NCBI RefSeq assembly: GCF_003207855.1 | Contig: NZ_NKTZ01000002.1 | Location: 372,001 to 436,000, forward strand | DNA length: 64,000 nt | From: Komagataeibacter rhaeticus | GTDB lineage: Bacteria; Pseudomonadota; Alphaproteobacteria; Acetobacterales; Acetobacteraceae | Direction: 5' to 3' | Shown: positions 1-9,799 of the stretch, piece after piece | Numbering within the stretch: position 1 is the first letter of the stretch | Layout: each line of letters begins with the position of its first letter | The notes under the pieces: model-generated | Database searches by the model: none | What the model was told of the DNA's origin: nothing | What the model saw: the letters and a program-made list of their open reading frames with translations, nothing else | Position numbers and translations under genes: made by a program

Positions 1-55
1 AAGGGTATTATAAAGCCGTGTCTGCACGTAGCCCCTCTGTGCACGGGAGCCCTGA

Positions 56-430
56 ATGGTCAGGACACATGGCCGGATCTGGATTGGTCTGCTGACCTGG
101 CTGCTGGTGCAGGCCGGGCTGCTGGTCGGTTCCGTGCCCCTGCCCGCACAGGCGCATCCCGCCCTGATCGCCTGCACACACACAGACCAGCCCCAGTGCA
201 TGACACCCGCAGCCCATGCCGCCCACATGGCCCATGCCCACCATGGAACGCCTGCGGGCGGGCAGTGCTGCCATGTCCATGCGGGCACCGATATACCCTC
301 CCCCCCCACGGCCTGCCTGATCAGCCACCCTGTCAGGGTTACGGGGGCCTTCATGACCCCGGCACAGGCCCATCACGCGGGCCGCGACTGGCTGCCCCCG
401 CTGCGCCCACCCAAAACCCGGATCGCATAG
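56..430 (+). CDS. Small exported His/Cys-rich protein of the copper operon
   Basis: This 124-residue protein has a hydrophobic N-terminal segment (about residues 10-33) ending in a signal-peptidase-like AQA site, followed by a mature part rich in His, Met and Cys, including a CCHVH cluster near residue 73. Such composition fits periplasmic metal binding. It lies 79 bases before copA on the same strand, so it is probably the first gene of the copper operon. A GGGAG ribosome site sits 7 bases before the ATG. It resembles small DUF2946-like proteins found next to copper genes, but I cannot assign a family firmly. The role in copper handling is inferred from composition and neighbours. Confidence 0.7.
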   Translation: MVRTHGRIWIGLLTWLLVQAGLLVGSVPLPAQAHPALIACTHTDQPQCMTPAAHAAHMAHAHHGTPAGGQCCHVHAGTDIPSPPTACLISHPVRVTGAFMTPAQAHHAGRDWLPPLRPPKTRIA

Positions 431-509
431 ACGCCACAAGGCGTGCTCCATGCCCCCGCTGGCCCATAGCCATTGCGGGTTCTGACAGCCCTGTTTTCCG
501 GATTTTCCC

Positions 510-2404
510 ATGCACGACCGCCAGCGCACGCGCGCGCGCCTGACACGGCGCCGCTTCGTGACGGGACTGGGCGCGGGTGGCCTTGCGGCCGCCCTGCCCC
601 GTCCCCCATCCGCCCATGCCAGCCCCACGGGCACGGTTCCCGATACCCCCCGTGCCGCATGGAACCTGAATGTGGGCCGCACCCGCATCGAAATCGACCA
701 CAAGGTGCTCCATGCACCATGCGTGGACGGCGCCGTGCCCGGCCCGATCCTGCGCTGGCGGGAGGGCGATACGGTGGCCCTGACCGTTACCAACACGCTG
801 CGTGACGAGGATACCTCCATCCACTGGCATGGCATCCGCCTGCCCTACACCATGGATGGCGTGCCCGGCCTGAGCTTTACCGGAATCCCGCCGGGCCGGA
901 GCTTCACCTACCGCTTTCCCGTCAGCCAGAGCGGTACCTACTGGTACCACAGCCATTCCGGCATGCAGGAGGCACAGGGGCTGTACGGCGCGGTCGTGAT
1001 CGACCCCCTGCGCCCCGACCCGCATGCCTGTGCGCGTGACTACGTGATCCTTCTGTCCGAATGGACGGATGTGTCGCCCATGGACATGATCAGCAACCTC
1101 AAGATGCAGGATGACTATTACGTCTTCCGCCAGCGCACGGCCGCCTCCCTGCCACGGGAGGCCCGGGCGGCGGGCGGCCTGCTGCCCGCCCTGAAGGACC
1201 GGCTGGCCTGGTCGCGCATGCGCATGGCGGCGACCGATATTTCGGACGTGACCGGCATCATTTACACCTACCTGCTGAATGGCCATGCGCCCGACATGAA
1301 CTGGAGCGGGCTGTTCCACCCCGGTGAGCGGGTGCGGCTGCGCTTCATCAATGCATCGTCCATGACCTTTTTCGACATCCGCATACCGGGGCTGGAAATG
1401 CTGGTGGTGCAGGCGGATGGCAATGACGTCGAACCCGTGCCGGTGGATGAATTCCGCATCGGGGTGGCGGAAACCTATGATGTGATTGTCCAGCCACGCG
1501 GCAACGCGGCCTACACCATCTTCGCGCAAAGCGAGGACCGGACCGGCTACGCCCGTGGCACGCTGGCCCCCCGGCCGGGCATGAGCGCCCCGATCCCGCC
1601 CATGGACCCGCGCCCGGTGCGCACCATGGTCGATATGGGCATGGGCGACATGAAACCGGGCGAAAGCATGAAGGACATGCCCATGCCGGACATGAAACCC
1701 GACCGCACCATGCAGCATATGGACATGCCGGACACGAAACCCGGCCACACCATGCAGGGCATGGACATGCCGCGCACGGAACCGGGCCATGCCATGGCGG
1801 ACATGGATATGTCCGACATGCAAATGGACGACAGCATGCCGGACATGGACAAAGACCATGCCATGCCAGCGGACACGCCGCCGCTGGAAATCGATGATCC
1901 GGGGCCGCCGCCCCTGAATGTGGAAAACCAGAATATCGCCCGCATGCCCGTCGACCGCCTGGGCAGCCCCGGTGACGGGCTGGAAGACACTGGCCGCCGC
2001 GTGCTGGACTACCGGCAGTTGCGCGCCACCCGGCCCGGCACGGACCCGCGCCCGCCCTCGCGCGAGATCATCCTGCACCTGACGGGCAACATGGAGCGCT
2101 ACATATGGGGCTTCAACGGCCGGAAGTTTTCGGAATCCGGGCCGATCCGCCTGAAGCATAACGAACGGGTGCGCTTTACCCTGATCAATGACACGATGAT
2201 GGAGCACCCGATCCACCTGCACGGATTGTGGAGCGAACTGGAAAACGGACAGGGGGATTACCGCCCCTACAAGCATACCATCATCTCGCAGCCCGGATCA
2301 CGGCTAAGCTATCTGGTCACCGCCGATGCGCCGGGCATGTGGGCGTATCACTGCCATCTCATGCTGCATATGGAACTGGGCATGTTCCGCACGGTAATCG
2401 TGGA

Positions 2405-2408
<4 letters not shown>
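510..2408 (+). CDS. copA: Copper-resistance multicopper oxidase CopA
   Basis: CopA is a periplasmic multicopper oxidase that binds copper and is thought to oxidise Cu(I). The 632-residue protein starts with a Tat signal (LTRRRFVTGLG at residues 11-21). Copper ligands are visible at HWH (105-107), HSH (147-149), the HPIHLHG block near 566 and the HCHLMLH block near 615. Residues about 364-453 form a Met/Asp-rich stretch with repeated MDM, DMKP and GHAM units, the typical CopA copper-binding insert. The stop codon overlaps the copB start (ATGA), so the two are probably translationally coupled. No strong ribosome site precedes the ATG at 510; translation may depend on the upstream small gene. 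Confidence 0.95.
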
Positions 2409-4106
<1,698 letters not shown>

Positions 4107-4113
4107 CCCTGTC

Positions 4114-4166
4114 CGGGCCGTGGCCTGACACGGGGCCATGCCCCTGTCCCGTCAGGCCACGGCCCG
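4114..4166. terminator. Long perfect hairpin between convergent genes
   Basis: A 16-base arm at 4114-4129 is perfectly complementary to 4151-4166, with a further GGGG/CCCC pairing inside the loop. It sits between the stops of the glutathione transferase gene and the convergent gene at 4239, so it probably ends transcription from both sides although there is no T-run. Confidence 0.7.
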
Positions 4167-4238
4167 CGGAACCGGACCATCAGGCGGCCGCCACCGGCTG
4201 CCCGATGGCCTGCCCGGCCCAAGGAAACTGGCCCGTGC

Positions 4239-4787
4239 TTATGGCACCGCCACCACCATGATCTCGATTTCGGGGCTGCCAGCGGCACTCAGTTCAATGA
4301 CGGAGCGGCCGGCGGGCAGCTGGAAATCCACCATCTTGCCAATCCCGCTGCATGCCGGTCCATGCTGGTGGTGAACGGATTCGGTCGTCTCTCCACCCCG
4401 CACCACTTCCAGCCATGCCTTCGCGCCCAGCATGATCCGGTATGTCCCGGCCTCGGGGGCCTGAAAAACCATCATGCCGCCAGTACTGCCCTGATCGCCC
4501 GGCTGCGCGGGCGCGCGCGCGTATTTCATCTCGCCTGCCGGGTGCAGGCGGGCCAGCACCGCACGGCCGGGCAAAAGGATCACGCTGCCCAGCCCCGCCC
4601 CGTCCCGTGCCGCCGCCACGGCTTCAGGCGTGGCCCAGCCGGACAGGTCATCGGGCAGTACCGTCCCCGCGCATGTGGCCGGGGCATCATGCGGCCCCGG
4701 TTCCGCCGCCATTACAGGGGTGGCGATCCCCCCCATGGCCAGAACCAGCAGGGCTGCCAGCGCGCCCCTTTTCGTACATGCGCTCAT
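4239..4787 (-). CDS. Exported periplasmic protein of unknown function
   Basis: The 182-residue product has a clear signal peptide (basic start, hydrophobic residues 8-25, cleavage after VMA) and a small, beta-rich mature domain. It contains one Cys near residue 39 (PATCAGTVLP), a second in the HHQHGPACSGIG segment and several His residues, so metal binding is possible. It ends with a strand-like EIEIMVVAVP tail. I do not recognise the family with confidence. It is transcribed toward the copper operon and lies 56 bases upstream of no other same-strand gene; msrC further right is on the same strand and could be co-transcribed. Confidence 0.75.
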   Translation of the reverse strand: MSACTKRGALAALLVLAMGGIATPVMAAEPGPHDAPATCAGTVLPDDLSGWATPEAVAAARDGAGLGSVILLPGRAVLARLHPAGEMKYARAPAQPGDQGSTGGMMVFQAPEAGTYRIMLGAKAWLEVVRGGETTESVHHQHGPACSGIGKMVDFQLPAGRSVIELSAAGSPEIEIMVVAVP

Positions 4788-4843
4788 GATGTTCCCTTCT
4801 CTCTTCGCGCCAACCCTATTTTACAATATATGCACGGGTATAG

Positions 4844-5317
4844 TCATTTGTGGGGCAGGCTGCGTACCAGCAGCGCCACGACCGCTTCCAGCATGGCCTG
4901 ATCGGCATGGGTGAAGCGGTCCCTGCGCGGGCTGTCGACATCCAGCACGCCCAGCAGCCGGTCCCCTGCCAGGACGGGCACCACGATTTCCGAAGCGGAT
5001 GCCGCGTCACAGGCGATATGGCCGGGAAAATCATGCACGTCGGGCACGACCTGCGTCACCCGGTCGCGCGCGGCGGTGCCGCACACCCCCCTGCCGGATG
5101 CGATGCGCGTGCAGGCCACCCGCCCCTGAAAGGGGCCAAGCACCAGCTGGCCGTCCTTCCACAGGTAGAAGCCGGCCCAGTTCAGATCCGGCAGGGCCTC
5201 GTAGATCAGGGCCGCGACATTCGCCATATTGGCAATCAGATCGGTTTCCGTGGCCAGCATGGACGCAATGGTCGGCAGCAGGTCATCGGGCGCGAGGCGC
5301 CGGGTGGGGGCAGCCAT
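4844..5317 (-). CDS. msrC: Free methionine-(R)-sulfoxide reductase (GAF domain)
   Basis: This cytosolic enzyme reduces free methionine-(R)-sulfoxide, using thioredoxin as electron source in the family. The 157-residue protein is a single GAF domain. The three family Cys residues are present at 69, 79 and 103 (ACTRIASGRGVCG and HIACDAASASEIVVP), with the same 10 and 24 residue spacing as the E. coli enzyme. The start at 5317 is supported by AGAGGA upstream and by domain length; the open frame continues to 5623 without homology I can recognise. It is divergent from the PQQ dehydrogenase gene; a perfect palindrome at 5416-5435 lies between them. Confidence 0.92.
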   Translation of the reverse strand: MAAPTRRLAPDDLLPTIASMLATETDLIANMANVAALIYEALPDLNWAGFYLWKDGQLVLGPFQGRVACTRIASGRGVCGTAARDRVTQVVPDVHDFPGHIACDAASASEIVVPVLAGDRLLGVLDVDSPRRDRFTHADQAMLEAVVALLVRSLPHK

Positions 5318-5415
5318 GTATCCTTGTCCTCTTTCAGGTTCAGATCCGCTTCTGTGGGCATGACTGCCGTGCCGGGTCAACCGGGCCATCCCCGTGACCG
5401 CAGGGACCGGGGGAA

Positions 5416-5435
5416 CTGTCTCATCCATGAGACAG
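5416..5435. promoter_or_regulatory. Perfect 20-bp palindrome between msrC and the PQQ dehydrogenase
   Basis: Arms CTGTCTCAT (5416-5424) and ATGAGACAG (5427-5435) flank a CC centre. It lies 99 bases before the msrC start and 153 before the dehydrogenase start, a suitable place for a dimeric repressor or activator. The binding protein is unknown. Confidence 0.6.
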
Positions 5436-5588
5436 GACCTGCCGTTTGAATCACATGCCCGTGAAATTCCCCGCAATCCATCTGGCGCCGCCTGCCTGCA
5501 CCATGCAGTGCAGACACGCTGGCCGCATACGGGCATTGAGTCGATCATGTTCCCGCGGCCTATTGAAAACTTCAGAAAGAACGCAGGA

Positions 5589-8048
5589 ATGCGAGAGGGT
5601 AAACAAAAGCTGTTTTCCATCATAACCTCAGCCCTGCTGGCGTTGGTGGGACTTTTCCTTTTCTTTGGCGGTGCCCAGCTTATGGTCCTGGGCGGGTCAT
5701 GGTTCTATGTGCTGGCGGGCTGCCTTCTGCTTGCCGTGGCGGTGGCGGGGGTCAAGGCCCCGCAGCTGGCCATGCGGGTCTATGCGGCCTTTCTGGTGGT
5801 GGCCACGATATGGGCACTGACCGAGACCGGGTTCAACATCTGGGGGCTGGAGGTACGCCTGCTCGCCCCCATCGGTTTTGGCGCATGGATGCTGCTGCCA
5901 TGGGTCTGGCGCTCCGGCGGGAACTGGCTGGCGGACAAGCGCGATATGCTGGGCGCGATCGGCCTGGCTGTCGTGGTGCTGGTCATAAGCTGCTTTACGT
6001 CCTATTCCATCGACGGCACGGTGCCTGATGACCGCATGGCGGCACAGGGGCAGGCCGACCCGGCAGCCGATGGCGTGGCCGATGCCGACTGGCAGGCCTA
6101 CGGGCGCACGATGGGGGGCGACCGTTATTCCCCGCTGGCCCAGATCACGCGGGGCAATGTCAGTCATCTCAAGCGGGCGTGGGTCACGCGCACGGGTGAT
6201 GTGGAGCAGGACGGCGAAGGCACGGTTGCAGGCCCCGACCAGGGGCATGAGTTCAACCTGGAAGTCACGCCGCTCAAGGTGGGTGACACGCTGTACATGT
6301 GCACCCCCCATAGCTGGGTCATGGCGCTTGATGCCACGACCGGCAAGGTCAAGTGGAAGTTCGACCCGCATCCCGATACGGCGGATCTGGCCAAGAACGT
6401 CTATCTGGCATGCCGTGGCGTCAGCTATTACCGTATTCCCGACGAGATCCAGACAAGCTGCCGCACCCGCATCTATTCCCCCGTGGCCGATGTGCGGATC
6501 GTGGCGCTGGATGCGGAAACCGGCAAGCCCTGTGATGACTTCGGCGACCACGGCTTCATCTCCATGCGCGCATATCTGGGGCATGTACCGCATGGCTTCC
6601 ACTTCATCACCTCGCCCCCGCTGGTGGCCAAGAACCGCCTGATCACGGGCGGGTGGATTTTTGACAACCAGGCCAATTTCGAACCCTCTGGCGCCATCCG
6701 CGCGTTTGACGCCACGACCGGCGAGATCGCCTGGGCATGGGATGCCGGTCATTCCCCCGAAACGTGGAAACCCGGCCCCACCGATGTCCTGACCCGCGAC
6801 ACACCCAATGCATGGGGCGTCTATACGGCGGACCCGGCGCTGGGCATGGTCTACATTCCCACCGGCAACGCACCGCCCGACAACTGGGGTGGTTCGCGCC
6901 GTCCGTTCGATGATGCGACATCATCGGCCACCATCGCGCTGGATATCGTGACGGGTGAGCGGCGCTGGACATACCAGACCGTGCATCATGACCTGTGGGA
7001 CATGGATATTCCCTCGGGTCCGTCCATGGTCGAACTGCCCGGCCCGAACGGCGAAAGCATTCCCGCTCTGGTGCAGAGCACGAAGCGTGGCGAATTCTTC
7101 GTGCTGGACCGCCGGACCGGCGCGCCGGTACCCGGCTATCCGGTTGAGGAACGGCCCGTGCCCACCGCAGGTGCCGCGCCGGATGACCGCGTATCGCCCA
7201 CGCAGCCCTACCCCGCCGCCATGCCCAGCCTGACGCCGCCCAACCTGAAGGAAAGCGACATGTGGGGCGCGACACTGCTGGACCAGATGATCTGCCGCAT
7301 CCAGTACCGTCAGTCGGCTTACGAAGGGCAGTTCACCCCGCCACATGTCGGCAGGACCACAATCGTCTACCCCGCATTCTATGGCGTGGTGGACTGGCAG
7401 GGCATTACCATTGACCCGCAGCGCAAGATCATGCTGGCCAATGCAAGCTACCTGCCCTTCCGCATCAAGCTGGAAAAGCGTCAGGGCCTGGAAGGCAAGG
7501 GCGTGCTGCCCAGGTGGAATGGCCAGGGCGAGGAACCGGCCGCCAAGGGAGATGCGCTATCCGTCTCGCCTGACTATGGCACGCCCTATATCGCGCTGAC
7601 CAATCCGTGGCTGAACCCGCTGCAGATCCCGTGCAAGGGACCCGTATGGGGCACGATCACGGCCATCGACCTGGTTACAAAGAAAATCGTGTGGCAGCAC
7701 CCCGTGGGCACGACCCGCGACACGGGCCCGTTCCGCACGCATAACAACCTGCCGCTGCCCACGGGCATGTACAATATTGGCGGCAGCATTGTAACCAGGG
7801 GCGGGCTTGTGTTCATGGGCGCCACGGCGGACGACTACCTGCGGGCATTCGATCTTGCCACCGGCAAGGTCATCTGGACCGACCGCCTGCCCGCGGGCGG
7901 CCAGGCAACGCCCATGTCCTACGAGATCGGGGGCAAGCAGTATGTCCTGATCGCGGCAGGCGGCCATGGGGGCCTTGGCACCCGCAGTGGTGACTACATC
8001 ATCGCCTATACGCTTGATGGTGAAAAAGGCGCCGCCAGCGCACAGTAA
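5589..8048 (+). CDS. Membrane-bound PQQ-dependent dehydrogenase, glucose/quinate family
   Basis: This inner-membrane quinoprotein oxidises a sugar or cyclic polyol in the periplasm and passes electrons to ubiquinone. The 819-residue product has about five hydrophobic N-terminal segments (residues 10-140) and a large eight-bladed propeller domain beginning near WQAYGRTMGGDRYSPL. Family blocks include YQTVHHDLWDMDIPS, FVLDRRTGAPVPGYP and the C-terminal GGQATPMSYEIGGKQYV. The Gcd family is usually near 800 residues, which supports a start at 5589; ATG 5547 is an alternative and the open frame starts at 5394. The substrate-pocket region (FTPPHVGRTTIVYPAFYG) departs from classical glucose dehydrogenases, so quinate, shikimate or another polyol is possible. 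It stands alone with its own terminator. Confidence 0.93.
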   Translation: MREGKQKLFSIITSALLALVGLFLFFGGAQLMVLGGSWFYVLAGCLLLAVAVAGVKAPQLAMRVYAAFLVVATIWALTETGFNIWGLEVRLLAPIGFGAWMLLPWVWRSGGNWLADKRDMLGAIGLAVVVLVISCFTSYSIDGTVPDDRMAAQGQADPAADGVADADWQAYGRTMGGDRYSPLAQITRGNVSHLKRAWVTRTGDVEQDGEGTVAGPDQGHEFNLEVTPLKVGDTLYMCTPHSWVMALDATTGKVKWKFDPHPDTADLAKNVYLACRGVSYYRIPDEIQTSCRTRIYSPVADVRIVALDAETGKPCDDFGDHGFISMRAYLGHVPHGFHFITSPPLVAKNRLITGGWIFDNQANFEPSGAIRAFDATTGEIAWAWDAGHSPETWKPGPTDVLTRDTPNAWGVYTADPALGMVYIPTGNAPPDNWGGSRRPFDDATSSATIALDIVTGERRWTYQTVHHDLWDMDIPSGPSMVELPGPNGESIPALVQSTKRGEFFVLDRRTGAPVPGYPVEERPVPTAGAAPDDRVSPTQPYPAAMPSLTPPNLKESDMWGATLLDQMICRIQYRQSAYEGQFTPPHVGRTTIVYPAFYGVVDWQGITIDPQRKIMLANASYLPFRIKLEKRQGLEGKGVLPRWNGQGEEPAAKGDALSVSPDYGTPYIALTNPWLNPLQIPCKGPVWGTITAIDLVTKKIVWQHPVGTTRDTGPFRTHNNLPLPTGMYNIGGSIVTRGGLVFMGATADDYLRAFDLATGKVIWTDRLPAGGQATPMSYEIGGKQYVLIAAGGHGGLGTRSGDYIIAYTLDGEKGAASAQ

Positions 8049-8066
8049 CCGCCGCGCAGGCACGCC

Positions 8067-8101
8067 AGGGGTGTCCGGTTCCGGCCGGCACCCCTTTTTT
8101 G
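8067..8101 (+). terminator. Rho-independent terminator of the PQQ dehydrogenase
   Basis: GGGGTG (8068-8073) pairs with CACCCC (8089-8094), with extra CCGG pairing inside, followed directly by a run of six to seven T. It begins 19 bases after the dehydrogenase stop. Confidence 0.9.
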
Positions 8102-8171
8102 CAGGCTGATGGATGGATTGGCGGGGATACGGTGGCCCCGTGGCTGATTACAAATCCATTAGAATAAAGAC

Positions 8172-8201
8172 CATACAGTAGCAGGGACCATATGCTGTAT
8201 G
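8172..8201. promoter_or_regulatory. Inverted repeat upstream of the AcoR-like regulator
   Basis: CATACAG (8172-8178) and CTGTATG (8195-8201) are perfect inverted arms 16 bases apart, ending about 64 bases before the regulator start. It may be an autoregulatory site or a leader hairpin; no other evidence. Confidence 0.4.
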
Positions 8202-8264
8202 AGCAGCCTGCCGCCCGCTGGCGCGGCGCAACAGTCATGTCGCAAGCCAATGCGCCTATGGTGA

Positions 8265-9221
8265 GTGATGGGAATGAAAAGGAACTGTACCCAGCCTGCC
8301 GCGATCCGTCCCGCGCCGGTGGCGGAAAAGACACCTCCCGGCGAGATCGAGCGGTCCTGGCAGCGCTGTGCGGGGTTCTATCATCTTGATCCCGCGCAGG
8401 CATGGACGGCCACCGTCCTGTCCGGCGCCGAATTCCGGCATGTCAGTGGACGTTCCGCCGCGCTGGTCCGGATCGCCCTGCCCGAGATGCGCCACCTGTT
8501 CACCCTGCTGCGGGGGCTGGACCTCATGGTGCTGCTGGCGGATGCCGATGCCATGATCCTGGCGCGCTGCGTTGATGAAACCCAACTCTCCGCAAGCCGG
8601 CGCCTATATCTGCGCAGGGGGGCGATCTGGAACGAGCGGGTGGCGGGCACGAATGGCATCGGCACGTCAGTGGAAGCCGGCCGCCCCATTGTTCTGGGGC
8701 CGGGTGAACACTGGCGGTTCTGCCTTGCGCGGCTGACCAGCTTTGCCGTGCCGCTCTTTGATGCGCGGGGACGCATGGCCGGCGCCCTCAACCTTGCGGC
8801 CCTTGCGGGCACTGCCACGCGCCCTGTTGCCGCGCTGCTGCTGGACGTGCTGCTGCAGGCGGGGCGACGGATCGAGGAACTGCTTTTCCGGGCCTGTTAC
8901 CCCGACCACAGGATTCTGAGCCTGGGCGTGGCACAGGGGTGCTCGACCCCCCTGATCGCACTGGATGCAAGGGGGGACATGGCGGGTGCCACCCGTGCCG
9001 CACGCATGCTGACCGGCTGGACGGAAGACACGGGCGGCCCCCCGTCCCCGCATGATGGCGTCGTGGTGGAGGAGCCGGACCTCAGCTTCCGGCAGGCGGA
9101 AGCCAACGTGATCCGCGCGGGTCTGGCCCGCTGCCACGGCAATGCCACGGCCACGGCCCGCAATCTGGGAATCAGCCGCGCGACCCTGTACCGCAAGATG
9201 CGATATGGCGGAATACGATAG
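8265..9221 (+). CDS. AcoR-like transcriptional regulator lacking the AAA+ domain
   Basis: The 318-residue protein combines an AcoR-type GAF sensor region (residues about 30-190, with VAGTNGIGTSVEAGRPI) and a C-terminal Fis-type helix-turn-helix (residues 280-315, GNATATARNLGISRATLYRKM). In AcoR and related sigma-54 activators a central ATPase of about 230 residues lies between these; here only about 90 residues without Walker motifs are present. It therefore probably acts as a simple DNA-binding regulator. The start may be GTG 8265, ATG 8268 or ATG 8274. It follows the PQQ dehydrogenase after a terminator; regulation of that gene is possible but not shown. Confidence 0.85.
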   Translation: MMGMKRNCTQPAAIRPAPVAEKTPPGEIERSWQRCAGFYHLDPAQAWTATVLSGAEFRHVSGRSAALVRIALPEMRHLFTLLRGLDLMVLLADADAMILARCVDETQLSASRRLYLRRGAIWNERVAGTNGIGTSVEAGRPIVLGPGEHWRFCLARLTSFAVPLFDARGRMAGALNLAALAGTATRPVAALLLDVLLQAGRRIEELLFRACYPDHRILSLGVAQGCSTPLIALDARGDMAGATRAARMLTGWTEDTGGPPSPHDGVVVEEPDLSFRQAEANVIRAGLARCHGNATATARNLGISRATLYRKMRYGGIR

Positions 9222-9319
9222 GGACGGATGCCAGCGACAGCAGGCATCCCGCATGGGGCAAAAGCCCTGTCACCAGCAGAAAGACCGGCATGGGGAACAG
9301 GCGGCGGACGGGCCGGAAC

Positions 9320-9347
9320 GCCTGTCCCCCACGGGATGCGGACAGGC
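9320..9347. terminator. Hairpin between convergent regulator and molbindin genes
   Basis: GCCTGTCC (9320-9327) and GGACAGGC (9340-9347) form an 8-bp stem with a 12-base loop in the 146-base convergent gap. It is a plausible bidirectional terminator without a T-run. Confidence 0.5.
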
Positions 9348-9367
9348 CGCGACCGGGCCGCGCAGGC

Positions 9368-9571
9368 TCAGACGCCCACCATCACGTCGGAAGCCTTGAT
9401 GATGGCGGTAGCAGCTTCACCAACCCTGAGGCCGAGGTCATCGACCGCCTCATTGGTGATGGAGGCCGTAATGACCTTGCCGCCGATATCGATGCTGACA
9501 TGGGATGTTGTCGCACCCTTTACGATTTTGGTGATCCGGCCCGAAAGCTGGTTACGTGCGCTGACCTTCAT
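9368..9571 (-). CDS. mop: Molybdenum-pterin-binding protein (molbindin, TOBE domain)
   Basis: This 67-residue protein is a single TOBE/Mop domain, the oxyanion-binding fold that stores molybdate or tungstate as an oligomer in the cytosol. Family features are the N-terminal SARNQLSGRITKIVKGA, the central VSIDIGGKVITASITNEAVDDLGL and the terminal GEAATAIIKASDVMVGV. The ATG at 9571 has GAGGA upstream and matches normal molbindin length, so the longer open frame to 9793 is not used. It lies downstream of ndh on the same strand, separated by 228 bases and a hairpin. Confidence 0.92.
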   Translation of the reverse strand: MKVSARNQLSGRITKIVKGATTSHVSIDIGGKVITASITNEAVDDLGLRVGEAATAIIKASDVMVGV

Positions 9572-9657
9572 TGCATCCTCGCTACTGTCATCGTGAAGGG
9601 TGTTATAACCCTGCGCTCCCGGCACAGGCAAGCCGGTGCCCCGCGCCGGGCGCATCC

Positions 9658-9697
9658 GCGTTTTCCATCCTTCATCATGGACACAAATGGAAAACGC
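9658..9697. terminator. Inverted repeat between ndh and mop
   Basis: GCGTTTTCCAT (9658-9668) and ATGGAAAACGC (9687-9697) are perfectly complementary over 11 bases with an 18-base spacer. On the minus strand it follows the ndh stop by about 100 bases, so it may terminate ndh transcription or mark an operator for mop. Confidence 0.45.
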
Positions 9698-9799
9698 CGC
9701 GCGCCCTGTGGGGCACGCGGCGGCATGAAACCCGTCGTGTAATGCCTGCCCCCTGGCCGCCCGAAACGGAAGATGCCGGACCAGAGGTGGCACGAGGAC

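Noticed and set aside
351..2276. Long 641-codon minus-strand open frame opposite copA
   Set aside because: It is the shadow of a high-GC gene: composition is His/Arg/Gly-rich with repeats mirroring the Met-rich segment of CopA, and there is no ribosome site.
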